This document shows, piece by piece, positions 1 through 8,012 of a stretch of DNA of 64,000 nt. Each line of letters starts with the position of its first letter. Positions within the stretch are counted from its first letter, which is position 1. This DNA is from Oscillospiraceae bacterium (lineage in GTDB: Bacteria > Bacillota > Clostridia > Oscillospirales > Ruminococcaceae). The notes beneath the pieces are model-generated. The model saw only the letters and a program-made list of their open reading frames with translations, ran no database searches and was not told the origin of the DNA. The position numbers and the translations under genes are program-made. The stretch is from positions 1 through 64,000 of the forward strand of contig JALELV010000022.1 of NCBI GenBank assembly GCA_022768545.1, given 5' to 3'.

Positions 1-27
1 CCGCAGGCTGTTCTTCATTTTATTTCA

Positions 28-60
28 GGGCGCGGATATTGAATCCGCGCCCCCATTTTA
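28..60. terminator. Hairpin terminator at window start
   Basis: A perfect 10-bp stem (GGGCGCGGAT, 28-37, with ATCCGCGCCC, 43-52) closes a 5-nt loop. It is followed on the plus strand by a T-rich stretch. It lies downstream of the small minus-strand gene at 92-214 and could also end a plus-strand gene located left of the window. Confidence 0.7.
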
Positions 61-91
61 TTTTGCGGCTCAAAAAGGGAAGAACCGCCTT

Positions 92-214
92 TCAGGCGGC
101 GGGCGGGCGTTCCCCAAAGAAAAAACCGATCAGAATGAAAATGGCGACCATAGCCAGAGTCATCCAAAGCACCTTCCATTTGGAGGGCTCGTCTTTTTTA
201 TCTCGTCCAAACAT
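92..214 (-). CDS. Small single-pass membrane protein, 40 aa
   Basis: A 40-residue frame begins MFGRDKKDEPSKWK and continues into one hydrophobic segment (about residues 15-34), ending GERPPAA. A good Shine-Dalgarno (AAAGGAG) lies about nine bases before the ATG. A consensus minus-strand promoter sits about 150 bases upstream and a hairpin follows the stop, so the transcription unit looks complete. The charged N-terminus followed by a single membrane helix suggests a small inner-membrane protein with its N-terminus in the cytoplasm. I do not recognise the family and assign no function. It is divergent from the neighbouring Rrf2 regulator gene. Its short length makes it easy to miss in automatic annotation. 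Confidence 0.7.
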   Translation of the reverse strand: MFGRDKKDEPSKWKVLWMTLAMVAIFILIGFFFGERPPAA

Positions 215-339
215 GCGGCAGGCTCCTTTCGCATTGGGATTTGTTGCGTTGTATTTCTGGGAGGCGTTTGAAAACAGCCCCCCGCTGGCCTACGCCATCG
301 GCGTATACGCGCAAAAAAACAGCTCGAAGATTTGCTTTT

Positions 340-368
340 ATTATAGCAGGAGCGGGGGATACGGTCAA
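340..368 (-). promoter_or_regulatory. Sigma-A promoter for the 40-aa protein gene
   Basis: Read on the minus strand, the sequence is TTGACC, a 17-base spacer, then TATAAT. Transcription would start near 333, giving a leader of roughly 118 bases before the ATG at 214. Confidence 0.75.
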
Positions 369-410
369 AGGGTTTGCCAAAACAGGGGAGGAAAATACAG
401 CGGGGCCGCG

Positions 411-440
411 TTGCCTTGAACGCCGGAGATATGCTATAAT
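411..440 (+). promoter_or_regulatory. Promoter for the Rrf2-Smr-DUF3810 genes
   Basis: TTGCCT (411-416), an 18-base spacer and TATAAT (435-440). The -10 lies inside ATGCTATAATAT (431-442), which resembles the palindrome ATACTATAGTAT at the nifS promoter. It could be a binding site for the regulator itself; that is inference only. Confidence 0.6.
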
Positions 441-561
441 ATTTTAAATTATACTGTGCCCGGCCGCGGTTTTTGTGCCGCAGGGGATCCTCCTGGTGAA
501 GGCTTTTAAGCGGCGCCGGGTGGCCGGGGAAGCGGCGATGCGCCGCCGGAAAGGAAAAGGA

Positions 562-1050
562 ATGTGGATTTCGACAAAAGGCCGGTACGGCCTTCGCATG
601 ATGCTGGATATTGCGGTGAACTCCGGCTCCGGCCCTGTGCCGGTAAAGGATGTGGCCCGGCGGGAGCAGCTCAGCGATAAATATTTGGAGCAGATCATCA
701 CCTTGCTTGTAAAGGCGGGGCTGGTGCGCAGCGTCCGGGGCGCGGGCGGCGGATATCTGCTGTCGGCCCCGGCGGAGCAGATATCCGTAGGACAGATCCT
801 GCGCGCGGTGGAGGGAAGCCTTTCCCCCACCGACTGTGTGGGGGAGGGCCGGGAAAAGAGCTGCGTTCAGGCGCACCTCTGTGCCACCTATGAGCTTTAC
901 CGGGAGATGAAGGATGCGGTGGACCAGGTGGTGGACCGCTGGACCCTGCGGCGCCTGATGGAATCCTATTATCAAAAAGCCGCTGGAAGAATATGCCCGC
1001 CAAAGGACGGGAAAAGCCGGCGGGAGGCCGGAGAGGGGGGCGCGGGATGA
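562..1050 (+). CDS. Rrf2 family transcriptional regulator, IscR-like
   Basis: The 162-residue protein starts MWISTKGRYGLRMM, the typical Rrf2 N-terminus, followed by a winged helix-turn-helix (about residues 1-65). Three cysteines at C92, C101 and C107 sit where IscR carries its cluster ligands (C92, C98, C104 in E. coli), so a sensory Fe-S cluster is likely. The spacing between the first two is longer than in E. coli. The start at 562 was chosen over upstream in-frame codons because it follows AAGGAAAAGG and gives the canonical N-terminus. The ATG of the Smr-domain gene overlaps its stop. The cysteine desulfurase genes it might control are about 47 kb away in this window. Confidence 0.88.
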   Translation: MWISTKGRYGLRMMLDIAVNSGSGPVPVKDVARREQLSDKYLEQIITLLVKAGLVRSVRGAGGGYLLSAPAEQISVGQILRAVEGSLSPTDCVGEGREKSCVQAHLCATYELYREMKDAVDQVVDRWTLRRLMESYYQKAAGRICPPKDGKSRREAGEGGAG

Positions 1051-1388
1051 GCTGTCAAACGGTAAATTTGGAAACGGGGATGCCCACTGTGGAGGCTGCC
1101 AGGGCCCGCATGAGCCAGGCGCTGAGAATGGCAAGGGCCGGGCGGGTCAAGGTGGTCAAGCTGATCCATGGGTACGGCTCCAGCGGCAGCGGCGGCAGGA
1201 TTAAGGCCGATGTGCAGCTGCAGCTGGCCCGCAAAAAGCAGGCCGGGGAGATCCGGGAATATGTAAAAGGGGAGGACTTTTCCGCCTTCAGCCCCGCCGC
1301 CCGAAGGATCCTGGACGCCTGCCCTGAGATGGCCCGTGACAGGGACTACGCCCGCGCCAACCACGGCGTTACAGTGGTGCTGCTATGA
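1047..1388 (+). CDS. Smr domain-containing protein
   Basis: This 113-residue protein is mostly one Smr (small MutS-related) domain. The motif KLIHGYGSSGSGGRI around H41 matches the HGxG signature of Smr nucleases and nucleic-acid-binding domains. The start is the ATG that overlaps the rrf2 stop (ATGA), implying translational coupling; its own stop overlaps the next gene in the same way. Free-standing short Smr proteins are common in Clostridia but their substrate is usually unknown. A role in nucleic-acid processing is a family-level inference. Confidence 0.8.
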   Translation: MSCQTVNLETGMPTVEAARARMSQALRMARAGRVKVVKLIHGYGSSGSGGRIKADVQLQLARKKQAGEIREYVKGEDFSAFSPAARRILDACPEMARDRDYARANHGVTVVLL

Positions 1389-2515
1389 CGGCGGTGAGGG
1401 AAGCGGCCCTCGGGCTGCTGAGAAGAAAACGTTTTTGGGCTGTGCTGCTGGTGCCGCTTTCTCTGCTGCTGAACGGGCTGTGCATCCGCAGCCCGGAGTT
1501 TACAGAGCGCTTTATCTCCCGCGGCGTCTATCCGGCCGTGGCCCAGAGCATCTCCTTTGTGACAGGGCTGCTGCCTTTTTCGCTTGTTGAGGTATTTTTG
1601 GCGCTGGGGGTCCCTCTGCTGCTGGTGCTGCTGGCCAGGGGATGCTTCCGCTTTTTTCGCCGGCGGGAGGAGCGCAGGCGGATGGCGGCGGGGTTTGCTG
1701 CCACCCTCTGCTGCGCCGCGGGGATATTTTCCGCCCTGTACGTGCTGCTGTGCGGCGCCCAGTACAGCCGCCTGAGCTTTGCAGAGCTGGCGGGGCTCCC
1801 GGTGCGCCCCTCCACGGCGGAGGAGCTGGGGGATTTCTGCGAGGAGCTTACGGCTTTTACCGTAGCCCTGCGGGAACAGGTGCCGGAGGACGAAAACGGC
1901 GTGGCGCGCTGTACGGACAGCTCCTTTTACACCACCGCCCGCAAGGCCCGAACGGCCATGGACCTGCTGGCGGAGGAGTATCCGGTGCTGGAGGGGAAGT
2001 ATTCCGCCCCAAAACCGGTGTTCTTTTCGAGGGTACTCTCGGCGCTCGACCTGGAGGGAGTTTTCTGCCCCTTTACCATGGAGGCGAATGTCAACCGGGA
2101 CAGCATGGCGTTTTCCCGCGCCTCCACCATGTGCCACGAGCAGGCGCATCTGCGGGGGTTTATCCGGGAGGACGAGGCAAATTATATCGCCTGCCGTGCC
2201 TGCCTTCGGTCGGAGGATCCGTCTATCCGCTACAGCGGAGCAATCTTGGCGGTGATCTACAGTATGAATCAGCTCTATGAGGCGGACCGGGAGCGGTTCG
2301 ACGAGATCTATGCCGGGTATTCCGGGGGGATGCTGCGGGATCTGGCGGCCCACAGAGCCTACTGGAAACAGTTTGAAGGCCCCGTTTCCGACCTGGGCAG
2401 CAGCGTCAACGACGCCTACTTAAAGGCAAACCGTCAGCAGGACGGCGTGCAGAGCTACGGCCGCATGGTGGATCTGCTTCTGGCCGAATACCGGCAGAAA
2501 AAAAGCATTGGCTGA
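1385..2515 (+). CDS. DUF3810 family membrane zinc metallopeptidase-like protein
   Basis: The 376-residue protein has three hydrophobic segments in its first 125 residues (about 15-33, 54-86 and 100-122), then a large soluble domain. The zinc-peptidase motif HEQAH (H251, E252, H255) is followed by an acidic EDEANY that could supply the third ligand. This architecture matches DUF3810 proteins, which are predicted membrane-anchored metallopeptidases without a defined substrate. The ATG overlaps the stop of the Smr gene, so rrf2, smr and this gene form one transcription unit. Confidence 0.82.
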   Translation: MTAVREAALGLLRRKRFWAVLLVPLSLLLNGLCIRSPEFTERFISRGVYPAVAQSISFVTGLLPFSLVEVFLALGVPLLLVLLARGCFRFFRRREERRRMAAGFAATLCCAAGIFSALYVLLCGAQYSRLSFAELAGLPVRPSTAEELGDFCEELTAFTVALREQVPEDENGVARCTDSSFYTTARKARTAMDLLAEEYPVLEGKYSAPKPVFFSRVLSALDLEGVFCPFTMEANVNRDSMAFSRASTMCHEQAHLRGFIREDEANYIACRACLRSEDPSIRYSGAILAVIYSMNQLYEADRERFDEIYAGYSGGMLRDLAAHRAYWKQFEGPVSDLGSSVNDAYLKANRQQDGVQSYGRMVDLLLAEYRQKKSIG

Positions 2516-2532
2516 GTGCTCTGAGAATAAGC

Positions 2533-2561
2533 TTTTCCGCCGGAGGACATTGTGCTATAAT
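2533..2561 (+). promoter_or_regulatory. Promoter for the ydjI-like gene
   Basis: TTTTCC, a 17-base spacer, then TATAAT preceded by TGC (extended -10). It lies in the gap between the DUF3810 gene and the SPFH gene. The -35 is weak; the extended -10 compensates. Confidence 0.55.
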
Positions 2562-2665
2562 AGCCGCAGGAGCGGAGGCCTGCCCTTCGCGGCGGATACT
2601 TACTGAGCTTTTGAAACAGGCATGCGCCTGTATATACGAATTGACACAGCAAGGAGGATATTCTG

Positions 2666-3970
2666 ATGGGTATTATCAAGGCTCTTACAAGCGCTGTGGG
2701 CGGCGGCCTTGCCGACCAGTGGCTGGAAGTGATCCAGGCGGACGACATGGGAGACACCACAGTGATGGCGCCCGGTGTGACGGTGCGAAAAGGGGACAGC
2801 CGCAACCAGAACCGAAAGGGCACGGTTGAGGTGGTGAGCAACGGCTCCATGATCCAGGTGGGTCAGAACCAATTCATGCTGCTGGTGGACGGCGGTAAGG
2901 TGGTGGACTACACCGCAGAGCCCGGCTACTACAAGGTGGACAATTCCGCCGCACCTTCTCTGTTTAACGGGCAGTTTAAAGATACGCTGCTGGAGACCTT
3001 CAACCGCATCCGGTTCGGCGGCGTCACCCCCTATACGCAGAAGGTCTATTTCATCAATCTGCAGGAGATCAAAAACATTCCCTTCGGCACCATCAACCCG
3101 GTAAACTATTTTGACAATTTCTATAACTCCGAGCTGTTCCTCCGGGCCAACGGATATTTTTCCATCAAGATCACCAACCCTCTGCTCTTCTACGCAGAGG
3201 CCATCCCGCGCAACGCGGAGCATGTGGAGATCACTGATATCCACAAGCTCTACCTATCCGAGTTCCTCAACGCGCTGCAGTCCGCCATGAACCAGATGTC
3301 CGCGGATGGGATCCGGATCTCCCATGTCACTTCCAAGGGGACGGAGCTTGCCCGGTATATGTCCGGTGTGCTGGACGAGGAGTGGAACGCCAACCGCGGT
3401 ATGCAGGTGCAGTCGGTGGGCATCAACAGCATCTCCTATGACGATGAATCCAAAAAGCTGATCAACCTGCGCAACCAGGGCGCCATGCTCTCCGACCCCG
3501 GTGTGCGGGAAGGGTATGTACAGGGCGCCGTGGCCCGCGGGATGGAAGCGGCCGGCGGGAACAGCCAGGGCGCCGCGGCCGCCTTTATGGGGATGGGTGT
3601 GGGCATGCAGGCCGGCGGAGGCTTTGTGGGCGCCGCATCGGCCTCTAACCAGCAGCAGATGGCGGCGCAGCAGGCCGCCCGTGCGGCCGCTCCCGAGGCC
3701 CCTTCCGCCGGTGCCCCTTCCGGGCAGGACAGCTGGAAATGCTCCTGCGGCAGCGAGGCCGTGGGGAAATTCTGCGCCCAGTGCGGCGCGCCCCGCCCGG
3801 AGGCCAAAGCGGAGCCGGAGAGCTGGAAGTGCTCCTGCGGGCATCTGGCCACCGGGAAGTTCTGCAGCGAGTGCGGAAAAAAACGCCCGGAAGAGGGTGT
3901 GTGCCCCAAGTGCGGGGCCCGGCGGAAGCCGGGGGCCAAATTCTGCAGTGAGTGCGGAGAAAGGCTCTGA
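2666..3970 (+). CDS. SPFH domain protein with C-terminal zinc ribbons (YdjI-like)
   Basis: The 434-residue protein has an SPFH/virion-core-like region (about residues 20-245), an Ala/Gly/Gln-rich linker, and three consecutive zinc-ribbon modules (CSCG...CAQCG, CSCG...CSECG, CPKCG...CSECG) in the last 80 residues. This matches B. subtilis YdjI, which works with PspA, YdjG and YdjH in envelope-stress protection. The start at 2666 has a strong AAGGAGG about eight bases upstream. The two partner genes follow, but a strong terminator lies between. No pspA is visible here. Confidence 0.85.
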   Translation: MGIIKALTSAVGGGLADQWLEVIQADDMGDTTVMAPGVTVRKGDSRNQNRKGTVEVVSNGSMIQVGQNQFMLLVDGGKVVDYTAEPGYYKVDNSAAPSLFNGQFKDTLLETFNRIRFGGVTPYTQKVYFINLQEIKNIPFGTINPVNYFDNFYNSELFLRANGYFSIKITNPLLFYAEAIPRNAEHVEITDIHKLYLSEFLNALQSAMNQMSADGIRISHVTSKGTELARYMSGVLDEEWNANRGMQVQSVGINSISYDDESKKLINLRNQGAMLSDPGVREGYVQGAVARGMEAAGGNSQGAAAAFMGMGVGMQAGGGFVGAASASNQQQMAAQQAARAAAPEAPSAGAPSGQDSWKCSCGSEAVGKFCAQCGAPRPEAKAEPESWKCSCGHLATGKFCSECGKKRPEEGVCPKCGARRKPGAKFCSECGERL

Positions 3971-3993
3971 CCTCTGAAATACAGATAAAGGCT

Positions 3994-4035
3994 GGCACGC
4001 CGTTTTGTTTGCGCAGCAAAACGGCGTGCCTTTTT
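3994..4035 (+). terminator. Strong intrinsic terminator after the SPFH gene
   Basis: A 14-bp perfect stem (GGCACGCCGTTTTG with its complement, 3994-4007 and 4017-4030) with a 9-nt loop, followed by TTTTT. It lies inside the cluster, so the downstream YdjG/YdjH-like genes would depend on read-through or their own promoter. Confidence 0.88.
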
Positions 4036-4070
4036 CTACCTGCCGCGCCCTGTTCTGGAGAAGAAAGCCA

Positions 4071-5042
4071 ATGCCTTCTGCCGCTACTTATAAATGCCCC
4101 CGCTGCGGGGCGCCCCTTGCCTTTTCCAGCAAGACCCAGTCCTGGAGCTGTGCCTTCTGCCTGGGGGATTTCAGTCTAGAAGAGCTGGAAGCCATGGATA
4201 TCCCCGGGGAAAAAGAGGCGGACACCGCCGCGACCTTCTGTGCCTTCTGCCAGAACCCGGCGATTTTGACGGAACGCCTGTCCGGGGAGTTTCGCCCGGC
4301 AAAGCTCATCCCCTTCCGGCTGAGCCGGGAGGACGCCAAGGCGGCGCTGAAGGCCCTGTGCCGCCGCAAGCCGCTGCTTCCCGGAGATTTTGTACGCGAA
4401 AACCACATTGAAAAGCTGACGGGGGTATATGCCCCGTACTGGCTGTTCGACTGCTCCCTCTCCGCGGGGGAAACGGGGGAGGGGACCCGGGTGACCTGCT
4501 GGAGCGACTCCACCTACCGCTATACCAAAACCGACTATTACCGGGTGGTGCGGGAGGGAAACCTGCGTTTTGAAAAGGTGCCCGCCGACGGCTCCTCCCG
4601 GCTGGATGACCAGCTGATGGATGCCCTGGAGCCCTACGATTACGGGGAGCTGAGGGAATTTTCCATGCCCTATCTCTCGGGCTATCAGGCCCAGCGGTAT
4701 GACCGGAACGCGGATGCCGTGTTCCCCCGGGTGCTGGAGCGGATGCAGAACTATTCCCATCAGCTCCTGGAAGAGACGATCTCGGGCTACGCCACCTACC
4801 GGGAGACCGGGCGCAGAGCCGACGCCGACCATGTATCCAGCAGCTATACCTTGCTGCCGGTGTGGCTGCTGAGCACGCGCTATAAGGGGGAGGAGTACCT
4901 GTTTGCCATGAACGGGCAGACGGGAAAAACGGCGGGAAAGCTGCCGGTGAGTCCGCTGAGGGCCTTCCTGTGGGGAGCGGGGACCGCCCTGGCCGCGGCG
5001 GCTCTGGCTTTGATAGGAGGGATCCTGCTGTGGTGGTTTTAA
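4071..5042 (+). CDS. Zinc-ribbon membrane protein (YdjG-like)
   Basis: The 323-residue protein opens with a zinc ribbon (YKCPRCGAPL ... WSCAFC) and a further CAFC pair near residue 58. A soluble middle region follows, then one C-terminal transmembrane helix (about the last 25 residues). Its position between an SPFH/zinc-ribbon protein and a TPM-domain protein matches B. subtilis YdjG. The start at 4071 was chosen because it follows GGAGAAG and places the first zinc ribbon directly at the N-terminus; an earlier in-frame start would run through the terminator hairpin. It probably belongs to an envelope-stress complex. Confidence 0.78.
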   Translation: MPSAATYKCPRCGAPLAFSSKTQSWSCAFCLGDFSLEELEAMDIPGEKEADTAATFCAFCQNPAILTERLSGEFRPAKLIPFRLSREDAKAALKALCRRKPLLPGDFVRENHIEKLTGVYAPYWLFDCSLSAGETGEGTRVTCWSDSTYRYTKTDYYRVVREGNLRFEKVPADGSSRLDDQLMDALEPYDYGELREFSMPYLSGYQAQRYDRNADAVFPRVLERMQNYSHQLLEETISGYATYRETGRRADADHVSSSYTLLPVWLLSTRYKGEEYLFAMNGQTGKTAGKLPVSPLRAFLWGAGTALAAAALALIGGILLWWF

Positions 5043-5050
5043 AAAACGCA

Positions 5051-5926
5051 ATGAGGTATTTCCTTGCTTTTGCGGTGCTGCTGTGCGCTTCTCAGACGGC
5101 CTTGGCGGCAATCGAGCAGGCAGACCCGTCCCAGTTGGTGTATGACTATGCGGAGCTTCTCACCGAGGAGGAGCGGACGGCCCTGGCGGAGGAGTGCGTG
5201 CAGTTTGGCGCCGACACCGGCCTTACGGCTGCGGTGGTCACCATCGACGACACGGGCGGCCTTTCCGCCCGGGAATATGCCGACGGGTTTTACGACGGGA
5301 ACGGGTTCCCCGACGACGGCCTGCTCATGCTGATCGATATGGACAGCCGCACGGTATGGGTCTCCACCTGCGGCACCGCGGAGGCAGAGATCTCCGAGGG
5401 AGAGATCGAGCAGATCCTGGATGAAGTGTTTTTTTGGCTGCCGGACGGGGAATATGCGGCGGCGGGCTCCGCTTTTTTAAGTGCCGCCCGGGAGGCCTAC
5501 GCCCCGGAGAAAACGCCTGCGCCGGAGAGCCCGGAACCGGTCTCCCCGGAAGAGCCGGTGCCGGCCCCTCTGCAGCCCTCGCCCCCACAGGAGAAGGGCA
5601 GTGCCCTGGGGGAGGGGCTCCCCGGGATGTTGGGCTTTTCCGCGGTGTTCGGTCTTGCGGCGGGCGGCATCACGCTGTTTATCATGCTGGCGCTGCACGG
5701 GCGCTCGGCCCGAACTACCGTAGGCCGGAGGGATTACCTTGCCGGGGACGGCCTGCGGCTTACCCGCAGGGAGGACGATTTCCTGCGCTCCTACACCAGC
5801 CGGGTAAAGATCCTGCAAAATGACTCTCCGCCCAGGGGAGGCGGAGGCGTTCGCAGCGGGGGCGTTCGAAGCGGGGGCTTTTCCGGTGGGGGAAGGTCCC
5901 ACGGCGGCGGCGGGCGCAGTTTCTGA
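5051..5926 (+). CDS. TPM domain membrane protein (YdjH/YgcG-like)
   Basis: The 291-residue protein has a signal peptide (MRYFLAFAVLL...TALA), a TPM domain (about residues 25-150), a Pro/Glu-rich linker, one transmembrane helix (about 195-215) and a Gly/Ser/Arg-rich tail ending GGGGRSF, all typical of the family. It overlaps or abuts the YdjG-like gene. GTG codons at 5030 and 5033 lie in frame and have a better-placed GGAGG upstream, so the true N-terminus may be six or seven residues longer. By analogy with YdjH it would act with the two preceding proteins at the membrane. Confidence 0.82.
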   Translation: MRYFLAFAVLLCASQTALAAIEQADPSQLVYDYAELLTEEERTALAEECVQFGADTGLTAAVVTIDDTGGLSAREYADGFYDGNGFPDDGLLMLIDMDSRTVWVSTCGTAEAEISEGEIEQILDEVFFWLPDGEYAAAGSAFLSAAREAYAPEKTPAPESPEPVSPEEPVPAPLQPSPPQEKGSALGEGLPGMLGFSAVFGLAAGGITLFIMLALHGRSARTTVGRRDYLAGDGLRLTRREDDFLRSYTSRVKILQNDSPPRGGGGVRSGGVRSGGFSGGGRSHGGGGRSF

Positions 5927-5963
5927 GGCTTGGCGTTTTGAAGGATGGATCGCCCGGGGAGGT

Positions 5964-7395
5964 GTGCTTACGAACAAACTGAGAAGAAGAGCCGCAGTTT
6001 TTGCGGTACTGCTGTGTCTCTCCGGCTGCGCCCCGCGGGGCGGGGAGCTGCCCGTTCAGGCTCCTCCGGCGGGCCGGGAAGAACGGCAGCCGGAAAAACA
6101 GGCCGCCGGGGAGCGGCCCCCGGAGACGGAGGTTTTGAACCGGCTGGTTTGGCAGGTGATCGAGGAGGGCCGCTCCCGGGAATGGGAGGAGACGCTGGAA
6201 GCCTTTGGCGATGAGACGCCGGCTTTGCAGGCGTCGGGGGAGGCAGCGGCTGCGGCCAAGCTCTGTGAGATACTTTCGGAAGTATCCTGGGGGGGATGTC
6301 CCCTTTGCAAAGGCGCGGAAGAGGGCAGAGGGGGCCCTGAAAGAGCTGCCGGGCGCTCTGCTCTGGCCGGGTCAGTCCCAGCAGCTTTTAAAGGATGCCC
6401 CTGCGGATGCGCAGGTGTTTGACCTGGCTCTGGCCGCCTGTCACATGGCCTGCCTGCGGGAAGAGGAGCAGGCACAGGGGATACTTTCGGTCACGGCGGC
6501 GGGGGATACGACCTTTGGCGCCTACCCGGAGGTGGAACCATGGCTGTCTTTTTTCGTGAGTATTACGACCGGAGAGAGGACATGGGGTTTCCTCTGCGGT
6601 ATTGCCGTCCCTTTTTTTATCACGACAGCCTGACGGTGCTCAACTGCGAGGGGACCTTTACCGAAACCGGAGATATGGCGCATAAAAAATATCGGTTTAA
6701 AGGCCCGCCCACCTTTGCGGGCATGTTTTCTGCAGGCGGAGTGGAGCTGGTAAATCTTGCCAACAGCCATACCATGGATTATAAGCTCCCGGGTTTTGAG
6801 GACACGAAAAAGGCCCTTGAGGAGGCGGGAGTGGGATTTTTTGGAGAGGACAGCATTCGCTATGTGGAGGTCTGCGGGAAAACCGCCGCCTTTTGGGGGT
6901 ACGACCTGTTTGGAAGGGAACCGGGGGATCTTGCAGAACGGTTGGCGGAGGATATCGCCCGGGCGGAGAAAAACGGGGCGGAGCTGCTGAGCCCCTCTTT
7001 CCACTGGGGTGTGGAATATTCCCCCTACCCCACCGAGTTTCAGACCTGGTGATCGGGCACCACCCCCATGTACTGCAGGGGGTGGAAATATACCGGGGCA
7101 GGACGATCCTGTACAGTCTGGGAAACTTTGCGTTCGGCGGGGATGAGGACCTGAAAGACCCTGACACGATGATCTTTCGGCAGAGCTTTTCCTTCTGTGA
7201 TGGAGAGGCAAAAGCCTGGTCATCCCGGCAAAGGTCTCCACGGCGGCGGGCCGCAGCAACTATTCCCCTCTCCCGGTGTTCGGCAGGGAAGGGAAGGAAA
7301 TTCTGAGGAAGATCGAAGAACGCTCCGCTGTTTTGGAGGGGGCTTTTCCCCTTTCAGGGCTGGATGCCCGCAGGGAAAGCGGTGCGGCCCCGTAA
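5964..7395 (+). pseudogene. Decayed CapA-family lipoprotein gene
   Basis: Pieces of one CapA-type (PGA capsule/metallophosphatase fold) lipoprotein lie in order but in shifting frames. They are a lipobox N-terminus (CLSGC near 6029), GDTTFG near 6510, LTVLNCEGTFTE near 6640, NLANSHTMDY near 6760, [10 protein letters not shown] near 7010, and [13 protein letters not shown] plus [12 protein letters not shown] near 7050-7140. A final stretch runs to the TAA at 7393. At least four frame changes are needed. About 14 residues seem deleted between TEFQ and DLVIGHHPH. The usual LANNH reads LANSH. Several independent lesions argue for a true pseudogene. The start shown is a GTG. Confidence 0.8.
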
Positions 7396-7431
7396 GAGCT
7401 TTTGCCGCCTGGAGGGCACCGGGATGCAAAG

Positions 7432-7472
7432 GGAACAAACGGCAAAGCCTATTCGGCTTTGCCGTTTGTTCC
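7432..7472. repeat. Perfect 18-bp inverted repeat without T-tract
   Basis: GGAACAAACGGCAAAGCC (7432-7449) pairs perfectly with 7455-7472 around a 5-nt loop. Neither side has a run of T, so it is not a classical terminator. It sits just after the capA-like pseudogene and may have ended its transcript. Confidence 0.6.
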
Positions 7473-7555
7473 GGATGTTGAAAGACGCCCTCCGGCCCTT
7501 GAGGAGAGGGAAAAGCGCCGGGAAGAAAAAGGGCTTTCCGACTGTAAAAACAAAA

Positions 7556-7587
7556 GATGGCGGATGTCTGAAAAAACATCCGCCATC
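7556..7587 (-). terminator. Terminator of the tRNA-Thr transcript
   Basis: A 12-bp perfect stem (7556-7567 with 7576-7587) with an 8-nt loop. On the minus strand it is followed by TTTTGTTTTT. It lies immediately downstream of the tRNA. Confidence 0.85.
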
Positions 7588-7591
7588 CTGG

Positions 7592-7664
7592 AGCTGGTAG
7601 TCGGACTCGAACCGACGACCTGCGCATTACGAATGCGCTGCTCTACCAACTGAGCCATACCAGC
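7592..7664 (-). tRNA. tRNA-Thr (anticodon CGT)
   Basis: The minus strand folds into a complete cloverleaf. It has acceptor stem GCTGGTA/TACCAGC, a D arm GCTC...GAGC, an anticodon stem GCGCA/TGCGC with loop TTCGTAA, a T arm GTCGG-TTCGAGT-CCGAC, and discriminator T. The anticodon CGT reads ACG threonine codons. CCA is not encoded. It has its own promoter and terminator, so it is a single-gene transcript. The T-box leader of thrS elsewhere in this window senses tRNA-Thr. Confidence 0.97.
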
Positions 7665-7707
7665 AACTGAAGCCCCGACGAACCTAAAGGTCCAAGAGAC
7701 GCTTTCT

Positions 7708-7736
7708 ATTATATATCGGGAAAGGTCAGCCGTCAA
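7708..7736 (-). promoter_or_regulatory. Consensus promoter for tRNA-Thr
   Basis: On the minus strand: TTGACG, a 17-base spacer, TATAAT. The predicted start near 7701 leaves about 37 bases of 5' leader to be removed by RNase P. Confidence 0.85.
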
Positions 7737-8012
7737 GCAGAAAAAGCCTGTCTGGCCTTCCCTGCAATTTTTAAGAGAATGTAACAATTTGGAGAAGGAG
7801 AAGAAAAGGGATGAAAAGCGGGCGGCTTTGTAGTATAATAACTTAAAAACCAGCGGAACTTTCAGGCCGCACTGTTGAAAGCCTGTGGGGCGGGGGCTTT
7901 TCGTTTTGGCGGGAAGCCTGCGGCAGCAGGCCCGCGTGGGTGCCGCAATCCGATGAAAAATAAAAATTGGGGGAAGCGTTTGACCAGGACCCAGGAAAGA
8001 GAGACTGAAAAG

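Noticed and set aside
160-1134. A 324-codon minus-strand frame opposite the Rrf2 gene
   Set aside because: Proline/histidine-rich translation without motifs, fully overlapping the Rrf2 gene and the promoters on both strands.
5964-7395. Interpreting the capA-like frames as separate small genes
   Set aside because: Consecutive fragments match one family in order, lack their own ribosome sites and together span the expected protein length.
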